Source: Larsenimonas salina (GTDB taxonomy: Bacteria > Pseudomonadota > Gammaproteobacteria > Pseudomonadales > Halomonadaceae). From it: a stretch of DNA of 64,000 bases. A program made the position numbers and the translations under genes. The notes under the pieces were generated by a model, which was given only the letters and a program-made list of their open reading frames with translations, did no database searches and was not told where the DNA came from. Within the stretch, counting starts at the first letter, position 1. The number at the start of each line of letters is the position of its first letter. This document shows positions 62,856 through 64,000 of the stretch, piece by piece. The stretch lies in contig NZ_JAMLJJ010000005.1 in the NCBI RefSeq assembly GCF_023736155.1, positions 62,001 through 126,000 of the forward strand, read 5' to 3'.

Positions 62856-64000
62856 ATGACGTCTGCATGTTCTCGCACATCTACGGCCACTGACGTGCCG
62901 GCCAATTCGACCGGAAAGGTGGTCGCCGCCAGCCTGATCGGGACCACGATCGAGTTCTACGATTTCTATATCTATGGCATCGCCGCGGCGCTGGTCATTG
63001 GCCCGATGTTCTTTCCGGCGACCTCCGAGGCCGCGCAATCGATGGCGGCGTTCATGAGTTTCGGTCTGGCGTTTCTGGCGCGCCCGCTTGGGGCCTTCAT
63101 CTTTGGTCATTTCGGTGACCGGCTCGGGCGCAAGACCACACTGGTGGCGAGTCTCATGCTGATGGGCGGGTCGACGGCGCTGATTGGCTGTCTGCCCGGG
63201 TATGACCATTGGGGCGTCATGGCACCGCTGGCCCTGTGCGTGCTGCGGTTTTGCCAGGGCCTCGGGCTTGGGGGCGAGTGGGGCGGTGCGGCGCTGCTTG
63301 CCACTGAAAACGCGCCCGAGGGCAAGCGCGCGTGGTTTGGCATGTTCCCACAGCTTGGTCCGTCGTTCGGTTTCCTGCTGGCCAATGGGGTGTTCTGGGG
63401 GCTATTGGTGATGTTGGGCGAGGAAGCGTTCAAGGACTGGGGCTGGCGACTGCCGTTTCTGCTCAGTGCCGTGCTGGTTGCGGTCGGGCTCTTCGTTCGA
63501 ATGAGTCTGAGTGAGTCCGCCGTCTTTACCAAGGCCAGTGCTTCGGCGCCTGCCGAGCCCCGGCTGCCGTTTATGGATGTGATGGCGCATCATAAGCGCC
63601 CCCTGCTGCAAGGGACGTTTGCGATGGTGGCGTGCTACGCGCTTTTTTACACCAGTGCGGTGTTTGCGCTGAGCTATGGCACCCGAAGCCTTGGCTATGA
63701 CAAGCAGGCGTTTCTTGGGCTTTTATGCATCGCGGTGGTGTTCATGGCCATCATGACGCCCATTTCTGCCGCGCTTTGTGACCGGCTTGGCCGCAAGCCG
63801 GTATTGATCGCGGGAATGCTGATTACCATTGCCTCGGGGCTATCGCTCGGGCCCTGGCTCGGTAGCGGAACCACGGTTGGAGCACTTGCGTTTCTATGTC
63901 TGTCGCTTGGCGCCATGGGGCTGATCTTTGCGCCGATGGGGGCGCTGTTGCCGGAGCTGTTTCCGACCCGTGTGCGCTACACCGGGGCCTCGGCGGCCTA
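62856..64000 (+). CDS. MHS-family (MFS) transporter, 3' end cut by window edge
   Basis: The first 381 residues of a major facilitator protein of the metabolite:H+ symporter group (ProP, ShiA, KgtP relatives, about 430 residues). Marks are the opening ASLIGTTIEFYDFYIYGIAAALV, the RPLGAFIFGHFGDRLGRKTTL loop, GLGLGGEWGGAALLATENAP and a second DRLGRKPVLIAG loop. AGAGGG lies nine bases before the ATG. The reading frame is open to the last base. Substrate unknown. Confidence 0.92.
   Translation, partial: MTSACSRTSTATDVPANSTGKVVAASLIGTTIEFYDFYIYGIAAALVIGPMFFPATSEAAQSMAAFMSFGLAFLARPLGAFIFGHFGDRLGRKTTLVASLMLMGGSTALIGCLPGYDHWGVMAPLALCVLRFCQGLGLGGEWGGAALLATENAPEGKRAWFGMFPQLGPSFGFLLANGVFWGLLVMLGEEAFKDWGWRLPFLLSAVLVAVGLFVRMSLSESAVFTKASASAPAEPRLPFMDVMAHHKRPLLQGTFAMVACYALFYTSAVFALSYGTRSLGYDKQAFLGLLCIAVVFMAIMTPISAALCDRLGRKPVLIAGMLITIASGLSLGPWLGSGTTVGALAFLCLSLGAMGLIFAPMGALLPELFPTRVRYTGASAA

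Overview
The window is one contiguous piece of a GC-rich gammaproteobacterial chromosome. Gene content and order (rph, a Crc/ExoIII-like gene, pyrE, then yfaZ-trmL, rep, AcnA-type aconitase, mmuP-mmuM, vanAB, norR-hmp) and the many small solute transporters fit a halophilic, metabolically versatile bacterium such as a member of the Halomonadaceae. This placement is inferred from gene content only. Genes are mostly tightly packed. The clear compositional exceptions are a reverse transcriptase gene beside a tRNA and an AT-rich gap near 8.4-9.3 kb.

Layout: 0-7 kb holds housekeeping genes (rph partial, Crc-like protein, pyrE, yfaZ, trmL, rep), the wreck of a glutathione-dependent formaldehyde dehydrogenase gene, yjdM and a YgjV-like gene. 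7-9.3 kb holds an orphan priming glycosyltransferase and a 1 kb AT-rich gap. 9.3-16.3 kb holds a MocR regulator divergent from alaX-lysE, then thiM, a GH15 glycosidase, chaC, a cytochrome c5 and tRNA-Arg(CCG). At 16.3-18 kb an AT-rich gene for a reverse transcriptase with a long helical tail abuts the tRNA; it is the best candidate for a phage-defence system here. 18.9-24.7 kb is an envelope glycan operon (polyprenyl-phosphate glycosyltransferase, LpxB-N-like small protein, two ArnT-like GT39 transferases, nucleotide-sugar epimerase) that could add a uronic acid to lipid A or another glycan.

25.3-30 kb carries a MetE-like core methyltransferase with an upstream MetR-type box, ygiD-doxX with a divergent LysR gene, and an MscS channel. 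30-40 kb is a catabolic island: LysR regulator, aconitase, YbhE-type lactonase, two TctC binding proteins, TctB, TctA and a leaderless binding protein. Its content recalls the E. coli ybhD-ybhE-ybhHIJ neighbourhood and suggests tricarboxylate uptake and isomerisation. 41.3-44.3 kb is a vanillate O-demethylase locus (vanR, vanAB) with GGATCC-centred operators like the known VanR site.

44.3-55.3 kb mixes signalling and metal handling: PEBP, a soluble PAS-PAS chemoreceptor like BdlA, CsaA, a His-rich CDF zinc exporter, an arylsulfotransferase-like protein, a cell wall hydrolase, and a copper-type two-component system followed by copAB. 56.3-59.1 kb is a nitric oxide module: hmp has a perfect-looking sigma-54 promoter and three GT-N7-AC NorR sites lie between it and norR. 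The window ends with mmuP-mmuM (S-methylmethionine use), rhtA and a truncated MHS-type transporter. No insertion sequence, rRNA or CRISPR array was seen.
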